Shown here: piece after piece, positions 9,124 through 18,101 of the stretch
How positions within the stretch are numbered: the first letter of the stretch is position 1
Layout: each line of letters opens with the position of its first letter
DNA from: Bacillota bacterium
Lineage (GTDB): Bacteria; Bacillota; Clostridia; Acetivibrionales; DSM-1351
Reading direction: 5' to 3'
DNA: 64,000 bases
NCBI GenBank assembly: GCA_023443515.1
Contig: JAEZUC010000158.1
Coordinates: forward strand, 56,608-120,607
Made by a program: the position numbers and the translations under genes
The notes under the pieces: generated by a model
What the model was told of the DNA's origin: nothing
The model's database searches: none
What the model saw: only the letters and a program-made list of their open reading frames with translations

Positions 9124-10779
9124 ATGAATTTAAAGAAGATAAAAAGTTTAATAAGTAATATACCCAAGAATATTAAGAATTACCAAAACAAATATCCATC
9201 AAAATATAAATATATAATTATTTCATGTTCAGGTGCAGCAGCCTTGGCACTTACGGCAGCAATCATTTTCACATTGCCACCCTCAAACTCTAAAATCGTT
9301 GCTACAGGTAATCCTGAAAATACGGCTGCAGTATCCAGCCAAACAACAGTACAAAGGTATTCAAAATCAACATCTGAACCGACTTCTTTAACCAGAACTT
9401 CCCGCGGAATTACTCCTTTGAATCCTCTACAAGGTGATACTATTAAGGCAGGAGTAAAAAACAGTACTGTAACTGTTATTCAAAAAAGACTGATGGATCT
9501 GGACTATCTTGAAATTGACGAACCAACTGATGAATTCGGAGAACCTCTTCAATTCGCAATAGAATTATTTCAGCGCAAAAATAAGTTACCCATAACTGGT
9601 GAAGTTGATTCCAAAACATACGAGCTTTTGCTTTCTGAGGGTGCAAAAGTATATACCGTTTCTCTAGAAGCTGAAGGAACCGATGTACAGCAATTACAGG
9701 AACGTCTGTATGAATTGGGATACCTTAACAAGGCAACAGGTTATTTTGGTACAGATACAGACACTGCTGTAAAGGAATTTCAAAAAAGAAACGGACTTTA
9801 CGATGACGGAAATGTAGGTAAACATACAAGAGAATTATTATATTCGGCAAAAGCAGTTCCAATGTCTTTTTATTTAGGAGACGAAAACAGTGAAATACTT
9901 CAATATAAGCAAAGATTGTATGAGCTTGGTTATCTGACTGCAAAACCCAGCGGAAAATATGACAATGATACGGTTCTTGCGGTTAAGCGTTTTCAGGAAA
10001 ATAACGGTCTGATTGCCGATGGTTTTATAGGGCCTGTTACAAAAGATTTACTTATGTCGGCAGATGCTACTGAAAATGCCCTTGATATAGGCCATAGCGG
10101 AGATGATGTTACAAAAGTTCAGTCATACCTGAAGAAACTAGGATACTTGAAAGGCGTAACAGGTTATTTCGGCTCAGATACACATAATGCTGTTCTTAAC
10201 TTCCAGTCCAGAAACGGTTTGGGACAGGACGGAAAAGTAGGTTCGCAAACTATTGCAAAGCTCTTATCCCCTGATGCAAGAAAATGGACCGGAGGTACAG
10301 GAAGCGGATCAAATGGTAATGGTAACAATTCCGGAGGATCAAATAATTCAGGAGGATCAAATAATTCGGGCGGAGGAAATAATTCCGGTGGTGGTAACGG
10401 CGGAAGTTATGTAAGTCCAAGCGTTGAACGTCTTATATCTGTAGCAAAATCAAAACTTGGAAGCAGATATGTATATGGTGCAAAAGGCCCTAATACCTTT
10501 GATTGTTCGGGATTTGTTTATTGGGTATTAAAAAATTCAGGAGTGAAACAAGGTTATATGACCTCCGGAGGATGGGCCGGAAACGGTAGGTATAAAAGAA
10601 TATCCAGTATGAATAGTATAAAACGCGGTGATATTATTACATACAACGGGCATGTAGGTATTGCATTAGGCGGTAATCAGATGATCGATGCATCATCAAG
10701 TCAGGGCAGAATTCGTATAACAAATATAACTTCTTCCTACTGGAAAAGAAATTTTGTTTGTGCTTTTAGAATATTCTAG
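9124..10779 (+). CDS. Cell-wall hydrolase: four peptidoglycan-binding repeats and NlpC/P60
   Basis: A 551-residue surface enzyme. A basic N-terminus and one membrane segment (about 37-59) anchor or export it. Four PG_binding_1 repeats follow at about 105-165, 175-235, 250-310 and 325-380; each has the pattern VxxxQxxLxxLGYL...GYFG...AVxxFQxxNGLxxDG. A Gly/Ser/Asn linker (about 386-425) leads to an NlpC/P60 gamma-D-Glu-diamino acid endopeptidase with C461 (FDCSGF) and H510 (YNGHVGIA). It probably cleaves stem peptides during growth or separation. The gene is monocistronic with its own terminator. Confidence 0.92.
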   Translation: MNLKKIKSLISNIPKNIKNYQNKYPSKYKYIIISCSGAAALALTAAIIFTLPPSNSKIVATGNPENTAAVSSQTTVQRYSKSTSEPTSLTRTSRGITPLNPLQGDTIKAGVKNSTVTVIQKRLMDLDYLEIDEPTDEFGEPLQFAIELFQRKNKLPITGEVDSKTYELLLSEGAKVYTVSLEAEGTDVQQLQERLYELGYLNKATGYFGTDTDTAVKEFQKRNGLYDDGNVGKHTRELLYSAKAVPMSFYLGDENSEILQYKQRLYELGYLTAKPSGKYDNDTVLAVKRFQENNGLIADGFIGPVTKDLLMSADATENALDIGHSGDDVTKVQSYLKKLGYLKGVTGYFGSDTHNAVLNFQSRNGLGQDGKVGSQTIAKLLSPDARKWTGGTGSGSNGNGNNSGGSNNSGGSNNSGGGNNSGGGNGGSYVSPSVERLISVAKSKLGSRYVYGAKGPNTFDCSGFVYWVLKNSGVKQGYMTSGGWAGNGRYKRISSMNSIKRGDIITYNGHVGIALGGNQMIDASSSQGRIRITNITSSYWKRNFVCAFRIF

Positions 10780-10795
10780 AACTAAATATATACTA

Positions 10796-10826
10796 AGACG
10801 CTATGTAACCCGTAGCGTCTTTTTTA
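10796..10826 (+). terminator. Terminator of the NlpC/P60 gene
   Basis: AGACGCTATG and CGTAGCGTCT form a stem with a short loop, followed by six or more T residues. This is a textbook intrinsic terminator 16 bp after the stop. Confidence 0.88.
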
Positions 10827-10840
10827 TTATGAAAAAATCA

Positions 10841-10867
10841 AAAAAACCCGCCGGTTTTAACCGGCGG
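10841..10867 (-). terminator. Terminator of the dehydrogenase gene
   Basis: CCGCCGG (10848-10854) pairs with CCGGCGG (10861-10867), and a T-run follows on the minus strand. It sits 36 bp beyond the dehydrogenase stop, back to back with the terminator of the convergent P60 gene. Confidence 0.88.
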
Positions 10868-10903
10868 ATAATTTAGGGAGTATTATTTATGGAAGTAATA
10901 AAA

Positions 10904-11944
10904 TTAGTCTATTTTTATAACTGCCTTTACAACCTCCTGCTTATTGTTTATTACATAATCAAATGCATGTTCAACATCATCAAAAGCAAATTCATGTGTT
11001 ACTATACCAGTTATGTCTATGATTCCTTTTGATATAGCCTTTATAGCTATAGGATATATATTTTTGTAACGGAAAACGGATTTTATTGTAGCTTCCTTTG
11101 CCATAATTTTTGCAAAATTGAATTCAATTATATCCTGTGGAGCCAAACCTACAAGAACAATGTTACCGCCGTTTTTAACAAGATACGGAGTCTGTGAAAT
11201 AGTTCTTGCAGAACCAGCAGTTTCTATAACAACGTCCACGCCTTTTTTGTCGGTGAGTTTGTCTATTTCTGCGAAGACATCAGTTTCTGCTGCATTTATT
11301 ATATTAGTTGCTCCCAGCTTCTTTGCATATTCCAGTCTCTTTGGTATTACGTCAACTATAGTAATGTCAGTTGCTCCGTTTGCTTTACATGCAAGCAATG
11401 TAACAAGTCCTATTGTTCCTGCACCAAGAATAACTACTGAGCTCCCAAGCTTCACATCTCCCTGATTTGCTGAGTGCATTCCAACTGCTAAAGGTTCAAC
11501 CAATGCTCCTTCTTTTGTTGTTATGTTATCAGGCAATTTAAAACACATATTTTCCGGGAATGCGATATAATTCACTAACGAACCGTGGTATGGAGGTGTT
11601 GCCAAAAATTCAACATCCGGGCAAAGATTATATCTTCCTGTTTTACAGAATTCACATTGTCCGCAAGTTATTCCCGGCTCCAATGCAACCTTGTCTCCAA
11701 CCTTTAAATTTTGTACGCCACTGCCAACTTCAGCAACTGTTCCGGCACATTCATGTCCAAGTATGAAATCCCCGTTTACTATAAAATCGCCAATCTTTCC
11801 ATGCTCAAGATAGTGTACGTCTGAACCGCATATTCCTACATACTCAAGTTTTACAAGTACATCCTTTTCTCTAAGCTTTGGAACTTCTATGTCCCTTATC
11901 TCCATTTTGTTTATTCCGGTCATATAAGCCACTCTATTTTTCAT
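10904..11944 (-). CDS. Zinc-dependent polyol (sorbitol-type) dehydrogenase
   Basis: A 346-residue medium-chain dehydrogenase. Catalytic zinc ligands are C39 (GICGSD), H64/E65 (GHE) and E150 (EPLAVG). The structural zinc loop is C94, C97, C100, C108. The NAD-binding motif is GAGTIG at 174-179. This set is typical of sorbitol, L-iditol or xylitol dehydrogenases, which oxidise polyols to ketoses. The ATG at 11944 lies after GGAGG; an in-frame GTG at 11959 overlaps that site and is rejected. The promoter carries the same 23-bp motif as the neighbouring importer and ROK regulator, so they probably form one regulon. Confidence 0.85.
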   Translation of the reverse strand: MKNRVAYMTGINKMEIRDIEVPKLREKDVLVKLEYVGICGSDVHYLEHGKIGDFIVNGDFILGHECAGTVAEVGSGVQNLKVGDKVALEPGITCGQCEFCKTGRYNLCPDVEFLATPPYHGSLVNYIAFPENMCFKLPDNITTKEGALVEPLAVGMHSANQGDVKLGSSVVILGAGTIGLVTLLACKANGATDITIVDVIPKRLEYAKKLGATNIINAAETDVFAEIDKLTDKKGVDVVIETAGSARTISQTPYLVKNGGNIVLVGLAPQDIIEFNFAKIMAKEATIKSVFRYKNIYPIAIKAISKGIIDITGIVTHEFAFDDVEHAFDYVINNKQEVVKAVIKID

Positions 11945-12004
11945 AATAAAAACCTCCACACAATATTATCCTTTGATTTATAATTAATTCTACTTTATTT
12001 TCAG

Positions 12005-12027
12005 CTTTTATAAAACTCTTTTAATAA
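12005..12027. promoter_or_regulatory. Putative ROK operator, dehydrogenase copy
   Basis: CTTTTATAAA (12005-12014), three bases, then CTTTTAATAA (12018-12027): a direct repeat with a 13-bp period, 61 bp before the dehydrogenase ATG. The same arrangement occurs at 15823 and 17128. Confidence 0.6.
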
Positions 12028-12068
12028 CTTTATTTTTTTTTTTAATACATCAAATATTTTAAATATAG

Positions 12069-12115
12069 AATACAAAGATACGTGAATAAGTATTTTTTCA
12101 CGTACCTTTGTATTT
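12069..12115 (-). terminator. Terminator after the sugar-binding protein gene
   Basis: AATACAAAG.TACGTGAA is repeated inverted at 12097-12115, giving a long hairpin 16 bp after the stop. The T-run is weak, so part of the transcription may read on. Confidence 0.55.
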
Positions 12116-12130
12116 TTAATAGTACAAATA

Positions 12131-13126
12131 TTACTTAATAGCTCCGGACTTCTTCAATATATCTATATATTCTTGTACATTTTCTTTATTTACAAGTGGG
12201 TTACCGATATCTGTATCAATCTGCTTTTCTCCACCTGTTAAAAGCTTGTTACTTGTTTCAAGTAATTTTGTAGCAAGGTCATATGCACTCTGCATACAAG
12301 TTGAAGTCATTCTTCCTTCCTGAATCAAAAGCAGTGCTTCTGCTGTTCCGTCAACACCATATGCAAGCATGTTTTTGAACTTAGGGTTATCTTTTACTAC
12401 TTCAAGCGCTCCTGCTGCCATGTTGTCATTCATTGAAATAACTGCATCAATTTTGTCGTTTGATTGTATCCAGTCTTCCATATACTTCATAGCTTCGTCT
12501 TTGTTCCAGTTTGCAATCTGTTCTCCAACGATTTTAACATCAGGACGTTTTTCAAAAAATTCCTTCTGCCAGCTCTTACGTCTTTCATCAGCGTGGAAGT
12601 TTCCGGATGGTCCATTTAATACTACAACTTTAGCATTTTGAGGAATCTGTTCTATTGCTGCACGAGCATTTACTCCAGCCTGCTCATATGGATTTGCGTC
12701 TACTGATGATGCTCCCTCAATTCCTGAAATACGAGCGTTAGTTGTTATTGCATGTATACCTGCCTTAACCACTTTTTCAACGTAAGGCCTTTGAGCTTCT
12801 CCGTTATTCGGCTGAACAATAACCAGATCATACTTGTTTGTTATAGCATTTTCAATCATTGAGTTTTCCGTATCGTCATTTGCCTGACCATCAAATACAT
12901 CAAGCTTAATGTCCGGATACTTCTTAGCTTCATCCTTTACAGCATTTGCAAGCCAAGCTGCAAAAGAGTCGGATTGAGCACGAGCTATATATGCTACCTT
13001 ATAGCTCTTTGAGTCGCTTCCGCCTTTTGATGTTGAATCGGAAGTCTTAGGTGTCCCAGTTCCACATGCTGCCAAAAAGGTAATTGCAAGTGACATTGAT
13101 AGTACGCTAATTAATTTCTTCTTCAT
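12131..13126 (-). CDS. Sugar ABC transporter substrate-binding lipoprotein
   Basis: A 331-residue lipoprotein with signal and lipobox LAAC; C21 should be lipidated and hold it outside the membrane. The body is a Peripla_BP_4 (ribose-binding-like) fold with the family features YIARAQSDSFAAWL, IVQPNNGEA and ISMNDNMAAGALE. It delivers a monosaccharide or polyol to the permease encoded upstream. The ATG at 13126 is preferred over 13138, which abuts the ribosome site. The binding protein is the last gene, after ATPase and permease, which is an unusual order; the 82-bp gap may hold a processing site for differential expression. Confidence 0.88.
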   Translation of the reverse strand: MKKKLISVLSMSLAITFLAACGTGTPKTSDSTSKGGSDSKSYKVAYIARAQSDSFAAWLANAVKDEAKKYPDIKLDVFDGQANDDTENSMIENAITNKYDLVIVQPNNGEAQRPYVEKVVKAGIHAITTNARISGIEGASSVDANPYEQAGVNARAAIEQIPQNAKVVVLNGPSGNFHADERRKSWQKEFFEKRPDVKIVGEQIANWNKDEAMKYMEDWIQSNDKIDAVISMNDNMAAGALEVVKDNPKFKNMLAYGVDGTAEALLLIQEGRMTSTCMQSAYDLATKLLETSNKLLTGGEKQIDTDIGNPLVNKENVQEYIDILKKSGAIK

Positions 13127-13208
13127 CTGTGTGTCCATCCTTTTAATAGATTTTTGATAGGTTTTGATTTATTATTTAAACAGCATTGCTGCTTAATTTA
13201 AACTTGAC

Positions 13209-14222
13209 TTATTTCTTTATTGCCTTCTTGCTTTTTGTATTTTGTTTATCTTCTATTCTTCCAAGTGTACTCTTTGTTCTACGGTTTTTGGACTGAATAT
13301 CGTATATAACTGCCAGAGCTATTATTGCACCTCTTACAATCTGCTGCATGTATGAGTCAACACTGGTAAGGTTCATAATATTGTCAAGGAAGCCTACTAT
13401 AAATGCACCGGCCAGTGTACCTGTTGCAGTTCCAACCCCGCCTGAGAAGCTGGTTCCACCGATAATAGCGGCTGTTAGTGCTGTAAACTCGTAACCTACT
13501 GCACCATTTGGAAGACCTGCATTAACACGTGACATAAAGAGTACGCCTGCCAACCCTACGAAAATACCATTGATTATAAAAGCAGTATACTTAACTCTGT
13601 GAACGTTGATACCTGACGCAATTGATGCTTCTTCATTGCCACCCACTGCATACAGGGAACGTCCAACCCTGGTGTGTTTCAATATATACCATGTTACTAT
13701 TGCCAATACTACAAGGAATATGATAGGTATTGGAATAACACCTACTGAACCTTGTCCGAATACTACAAACTTGTCAAGCTGTAAAATGTTTTGTCCTTTG
13801 GTGTAAAGCAGTGCTACACCTCTTGCCATTGTCAGCATCGCCAGGGTTGCAATAAAAGGCGGTGCCTTGAAAGTACTAATCATCACTGCATTTATAAAGT
13901 TACAAACAACACCGGTAATTATACCTACCAGAACCGCAATAACCAGTGATCCGGTTGCTTTGTAAGCTGATATTGCAAATACTCCCGAGAGAGCCAATAC
14001 GGAACCTTGAGACAAGTCAAGCATTCCCGAAATTATTAATATTGTCTGACCAAAAGCAAGAATTGTTGTAACTGCCAACTGTCTTGAGATATTGGTAAGG
14101 TTGCTGGCTGTTAAAAAGTTTGGGTTTGCCAATGAACATATTATGAATAGTACAAACAGTACCATAAAAATACTGTATTTCTTTTTTGCTGTATTCCACA
14201 CGTTATTATTTCTTAAATCCAT
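13209..14222 (-). CDS. Sugar ABC transporter permease (RbsC type)
   Basis: A 337-residue membrane protein with 8-10 hydrophobic segments. It has the BPD_transp_2 signature region: GMLDLSQGSVLALSGV near the N-terminus and GGTSFSGGVGTATGTLAGA in the second half. It forms the channel of a ribose/xylose/galactoside-class importer. It starts one base after the stop of the ATPase gene, implying coupled translation. The C-terminus is a charged Lys-rich tail. Confidence 0.9.
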   Translation of the reverse strand: MDLRNNNVWNTAKKKYSIFMVLFVLFIICSLANPNFLTASNLTNISRQLAVTTILAFGQTILIISGMLDLSQGSVLALSGVFAISAYKATGSLVIAVLVGIITGVVCNFINAVMISTFKAPPFIATLAMLTMARGVALLYTKGQNILQLDKFVVFGQGSVGVIPIPIIFLVVLAIVTWYILKHTRVGRSLYAVGGNEEASIASGINVHRVKYTAFIINGIFVGLAGVLFMSRVNAGLPNGAVGYEFTALTAAIIGGTSFSGGVGTATGTLAGAFIVGFLDNIMNLTSVDSYMQQIVRGAIIALAVIYDIQSKNRRTKSTLGRIEDKQNTKSKKAIKK

Positions 14223-14223
14223 T

Positions 14224-15735
14224 TTATCTCACCTCATCTGATGTTAAAGTTCCAGTAGCATACTTCATAATGAGCTCCTGGGAAAAATCTTCTCGTTTAA
14301 TTTCACCTGTAACTGCACCCTTTGACATTACATAAATCCTGTCACACATACCTATCAGCTCAGGAAGCTCCGATGATACCATTATTACGCCTTTGCCATC
14401 CTTTGCTAAATTTGTCATCAGTTTGTATATCTCAAATTTAGCACCTACATCTATACCACGGGTTGGTTCGTCCAATATAAGAATATCCGGGTTTCTTATC
14501 ATCCACTTTGCCAATAAGACTTTCTGCTGGTTTCCTCCACTCAATGAAGCAATCGGTGTTTCCAAAGTAGGTGTTTTTACCCTCATTTTCTCAAACATAT
14601 CAGATACAATGCTTTGTTCAACCTTTTTGTGATACGTTAGCCTGTAAAATACTTTCTGGAGGAATGCCAATGTAGTATTTTCTCTTACAGATCTGACCGG
14701 AATAATGCCATACCTTCTTCTGTCTTCTGATAGCATTACCAATCCTTTTTCAATAATCTGTTGTACATTTTTAACTTTGACTTCTTCTCCCTTTATATTT
14801 ACTGTTCCTGATGAAATAGGGTCCAGTCCGAAGAGTGATCTCATAACTTCAGTTCTTCCAGCTCCCATAAGCCCGGCAAAACCTATTATTTCGCCCTTTT
14901 TCAGGTGAAAACTGACATCATGGTATACATTTCCGTTGCTTAGTTTTTTAACCTCAAGTAACTTTTCTCCGATTTGGATTTCTTCTTTTGGATAGGTGTT
15001 AGTCAACTTACGACCAACCATTAGTGCGATTACGGTTTCAATGTCAAGCTCTTCCTTTGGATGACTCTCAACAACTGTTCCGTCTCTGAATACTGTTATC
15101 TCATCAGCTATCTGGAATATTTCATCCAGTTTGTGAGAAATATAGATGATACAAACTCCTCTTGCTTTCAGTTCTTCAATTTTTTTAAAGAGCTTCTCAA
15201 CTTCTTTTTGTGTGATGGCCGAGGTCGGTTCATCCATGATTATAATATCGGAGTTGTATGATATTGCCTTTAAAATCTCTAACATCTGAATATCTGAAAC
15301 CGTCAGATCCTTTAACAGTGTGGTAGGTAAATAAGGCAGATTTTCCTTTTTTAATAATTCCTTTGTACGTGTTCTAACTTCTTTCCAGTTTACATTTCCA
15401 AATTTGTTGACTGGCAGATTTCCTAGAAAAAGGTTTTCCTCTACCGTCATTTCGGGAACGTAGTTCATTTCTTGAAAAATCATTGATATACCAAGGTTCC
15501 TGGCCTGTATGGGATTATTGATTTTTACAGGTTTCTCATCAATGAATATCTCACCGCCGTCGGGTTGATATATCCCGTTAATGATTTTCATCAATGTTGA
15601 TTTTCCTGCTCCGTTTTCCCCACACAATACATGCACAGTACCTTTTTTTACAGTAAAATCGATTTTATCAAGAGCTTTAACCCCTGGAAAGGATTTTTCT
15701 ATTTGCGAAACTCTTAGCTTAATGTTCTTGTCCAT
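14224..15735 (-). CDS. Sugar ABC transporter ATP-binding protein (RbsA type)
   Basis: A 503-residue double ATPase, the usual length for RbsA/XylG/MglA. The first domain has Walker A GENGAGKST (39-47) and a Walker B IIIMDEPTSA. The second domain has the expected degenerate P-loop GLMGAGRTE, then LSGGNQQKV and ILILDEPTRGIDVG. It powers uptake through the permease encoded next. The ATG at 15735 follows GGAAGG; an upstream in-frame extension to 15804 lacks a ribosome site. The operon begins here, behind a copy of the shared 23-bp operator motif. Confidence 0.92.
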   Translation of the reverse strand: MDKNIKLRVSQIEKSFPGVKALDKIDFTVKKGTVHVLCGENGAGKSTLMKIINGIYQPDGGEIFIDEKPVKINNPIQARNLGISMIFQEMNYVPEMTVEENLFLGNLPVNKFGNVNWKEVRTRTKELLKKENLPYLPTTLLKDLTVSDIQMLEILKAISYNSDIIIMDEPTSAITQKEVEKLFKKIEELKARGVCIIYISHKLDEIFQIADEITVFRDGTVVESHPKEELDIETVIALMVGRKLTNTYPKEEIQIGEKLLEVKKLSNGNVYHDVSFHLKKGEIIGFAGLMGAGRTEVMRSLFGLDPISSGTVNIKGEEVKVKNVQQIIEKGLVMLSEDRRRYGIIPVRSVRENTTLAFLQKVFYRLTYHKKVEQSIVSDMFEKMRVKTPTLETPIASLSGGNQQKVLLAKWMIRNPDILILDEPTRGIDVGAKFEIYKLMTNLAKDGKGVIMVSSELPELIGMCDRIYVMSKGAVTGEIKREDFSQELIMKYATGTLTSDEVR

Positions 15736-15822
15736 TTCCTTCCCCCATAAGTTTTCTTGTATAAAAACCCTATTACACTCATTACTATAATTGCCATCTT
15801 CCATCGACCGATTTATATAAGA

Positions 15823-15845
15823 CTTTTATAAATTACTTTTAATAA
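15823..15845. promoter_or_regulatory. Putative ROK operator, ABC importer copy
   Basis: CTTTTATAAA (15823-15832), three bases, CTTTTAATAA (15836-15845). It lies 88 bp upstream of the ATPase start and matches the sites before the dehydrogenase and the ROK gene in sequence and spacing. Confidence 0.6.
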
Positions 15846-15927
15846 GATTATATCGTAAAATTAGTAAAAGTCAACATAAAAAATTAAAAAAATTTAATTT
15901 TTATTTAGTACATTTGTACAAAAGGTA

Positions 15928-15970
15928 GAAAAAAATAAAAAGCAGTAAATATGCTTTAACATATTACTGC
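15928..15970 (-). terminator. Terminator of the ROK regulator gene
   Basis: GCAGTAAATATG (+ strand, 15942-15953) pairs with CATATTACTGC (15960-15970). On the minus strand a T-rich run follows. It separates the ROK gene from the importer operon. Confidence 0.8.
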
Positions 15971-15986
15971 CCTTTAGGAATTGATT

Positions 15987-17111
15987 TTATACATTCTTTA
16001 CAAATTGATCAACATGAGCAAGTGCAGCGCCTACAGCGGTTGCCTCAAGCTTGTATTTACATGCGTGAAGATAATCTCCATTAACTTCAAAAGTATTGTA
16101 TCTTGCCACCATTTGCCTGAGTTCACCAATATATTCATCCATGTAAGCTCCGGCATATCCTCCTAATATAACTTTACAGTCAAACAACATACGCAGATTA
16201 TTTATAGCTACTATCAGATGTGATATATATTCATTCCACAACTTTTTTTGTGGTTCTTTTTTTAACTTTAAAAGTCTGAAAAACTCTGCAATATTACCAT
16301 TTGTACTATCTGAGAGTAACCTTGCAGAACAATATGCATCAACACATCCTTTTTGTCCGCAGTAGCACTCCCTGCCGTTTGGTACAATGGTCATATGTCC
16401 AAACTCTCCGCCTCTTTGGTTCTGTCCGTCATAAATATTTTTGCCTATTATTATAGATCCACCAACTGAATTGTTCAAAGACAAATATGCTACATTTTCA
16501 TTTGAATCTTCGCGCCACATTTCCGCAAATCCACCTGCATTTGCATCGTTACTCAGGATAATCGGGTAAGGAATAAATTCCTGAAAAGCTTTTATACTAC
16601 CACCTTGAAAGTCAATAACCGTAGCGTAACTAACCGTTTGACGATCATCAGAAAGTATGGCAGGCAATGCTATACCTACCCCTAGTATATTGGCTTCATT
16701 AATTCCAACTTCACTTACCAGTTTTGTAACAAACTCGCCTACTCCCTTAAAGTACTCCTTTTGATTTTTAAAAGGGTACTGAATTCTAAAATTCTTCAGA
16801 AGTTTACCGCTAAGGTCTATTATTACAATACTTAAATGGTTGCGTGTTATATCCAAACCTACTGCGTATTTGGCAGAGCTATTATAAGAAATAGCCTTCG
16901 CCTTTCTGCCTCCCGTTGATTCAAAAAGACCTGTTTCTATTACCAGCCCACGCTCCTGAAGTTCCTTGATATTTTGTGTTACTGTGGGCAAACTCATATT
17001 TAAGGTATACGCAATCTCCTGGATAGAAATAGGTTCATGCTTATAAAGAAAGTTATATATGGCATTTCTGTTTATTTTTTTGACCTCAATGCTATTTACC
17101 TTAGTTGCCAT
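15987..17111 (-). CDS. ROK-family transcriptional repressor
   Basis: A 374-residue regulator. A winged helix-turn-helix at about 15-60 (PISIQEIAYTLNMSLPTVTQNIKELQ) precedes a ROK sugar-kinase-like domain with the zinc motif CYCGQKGCVDAYC. XylR/NagC-type ROK proteins repress sugar operons and release on binding the sugar. The ATG at 17111 is preferred over a GTG at 17123 that overlaps GGTGG. Its promoter has the same 23-bp repeat as the ABC operon and dehydrogenase, so it probably represses itself and both (inference). Confidence 0.88.
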   Translation of the reverse strand: MATKVNSIEVKKINRNAIYNFLYKHEPISIQEIAYTLNMSLPTVTQNIKELQERGLVIETGLFESTGGRKAKAISYNSSAKYAVGLDITRNHLSIVIIDLSGKLLKNFRIQYPFKNQKEYFKGVGEFVTKLVSEVGINEANILGVGIALPAILSDDRQTVSYATVIDFQGGSIKAFQEFIPYPIILSNDANAGGFAEMWREDSNENVAYLSLNNSVGGSIIIGKNIYDGQNQRGGEFGHMTIVPNGRECYCGQKGCVDAYCSARLLSDSTNGNIAEFFRLLKLKKEPQKKLWNEYISHLIVAINNLRMLFDCKVILGGYAGAYMDEYIGELRQMVARYNTFEVNGDYLHACKYKLEATAVGAALAHVDQFVKNV

Positions 17112-17127
17112 AATTTCAACCACCCAA

Positions 17128-17150
17128 CTTTTATAAATGTCTTTTATTAA
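17128..17150. promoter_or_regulatory. Putative ROK operator, autoregulatory copy
   Basis: CTTTTATAAA (17128-17137), three bases, CTTTTATTAA (17141-17150). It lies only 17 bp before the ROK start codon, a position suited to autorepression. Confidence 0.55.
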
Positions 17151-17384
17151 TGTTAATCATATAACAAATCATACTTTATTTCAATAGTTGTCACCACATT
17201 ATATCACAAAAATTACCATCATGTATTGGTAATTTTCTGTAAACAGTATAAATAATTTAGAATTTAGTATTTTTATGAGATATTGTATAGATTTTAGTAC
17301 ATTTTGTGATATAATTACTATATAAAAGTAAATATATACCACTGTCACAAGAATAAAAATTGTCGAAATGCAGAGGTGAGAATT

Positions 17385-18101
17385 ATGTATATTCATAATA
17401 GATTGCTTGCATTATTTTTTAGGATTTTGTTTTTATTTGGTTGTGGAATAGGTTTATACTTGAACTCTGGAATTCCCAGTGGAAAATTTGCTCCTTATAT
17501 GCTTATTTTCTATACGATACAGAGTAATGCCTTATGCTTTGTGTTCTTTACTATTCTGGCGGTTAAGACTCTGATTGATATTAAAAATAAAGGTATACGG
17601 GGTTCCACTCGTATCTTTCCCCACCTAAAAGGTGCAGTTACCATGACAATTTCAATGACATTTATTATCTATCACTTCGTACTGGTTCCTTTATATACTT
17701 CTCATGATGCAAACTATAGAATACTAAATTGGCAAAATATTCTGGTACATTATTTTGTTCCCATAATGACTGTTCTGGACTGGCTGTTATTTGACAAAAA
17801 ACAAAATTTCAGATGGTTTGATCCCATGCTTTGGATTTCTGTTCCGATTGCCTATTTCTTTTTTATAATCATAAGGGGAAGAATCGGAGGAATAATTTCA
17901 ATAGTTCAAAGTAAATATCCATATTTCTTTGTTGACGTTGATATCCTTGGATGGATTAATGTATTAAAATATGCAGGTGTTTTTATTCTGGGTTTTCTTA
18001 TTTTGGGGTATGGTATTTATTTAGTTGACAAAATCTCCCTTGATAACACCAGATTCAATTTTGTGAAGCCAAGTCTTTATACAAATACTTATAAAGCTTG
18101 A
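17385..18101 (+). CDS. Six-pass membrane protein, Pr6Pr-like
   Basis: A 238-residue integral membrane protein with about six hydrophobic segments. The motifs FYTIQSN near residue 45 and HYFVPIMTVLDWLLF near 120 match the Pr6Pr (FAR-17a/AIG1-like) group as I recall it; the function is unknown. The ATG at 17385 lies after AGAGGTGAG, and an in-frame GTG inside that site is rejected. Its 3' end overlaps the convergent exonuclease gene by 47 bp. Confidence 0.65.
   Translation: MYIHNRLLALFFRILFLFGCGIGLYLNSGIPSGKFAPYMLIFYTIQSNALCFVFFTILAVKTLIDIKNKGIRGSTRIFPHLKGAVTMTISMTFIIYHFVLVPLYTSHDANYRILNWQNILVHYFVPIMTVLDWLLFDKKQNFRWFDPMLWISVPIAYFFFIIIRGRIGGIISIVQSKYPYFFVDVDILGWINVLKYAGVFILGFLILGYGIYLVDKISLDNTRFNFVKPSLYTNTYKA

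Noticed and set aside
10320..10420. Possible CRISPR-like or tandem repeat array
   Set aside because: The repeats encode the Gly/Ser/Asn linker of the NlpC/P60 protein. No spacers or cas genes are present anywhere in the window.
15736..15804. Upstream extension of the RbsA-type ATPase
   Set aside because: The extra 23 residues have no counterpart in the family; the ATG at 15735 has GGAAGG before it.
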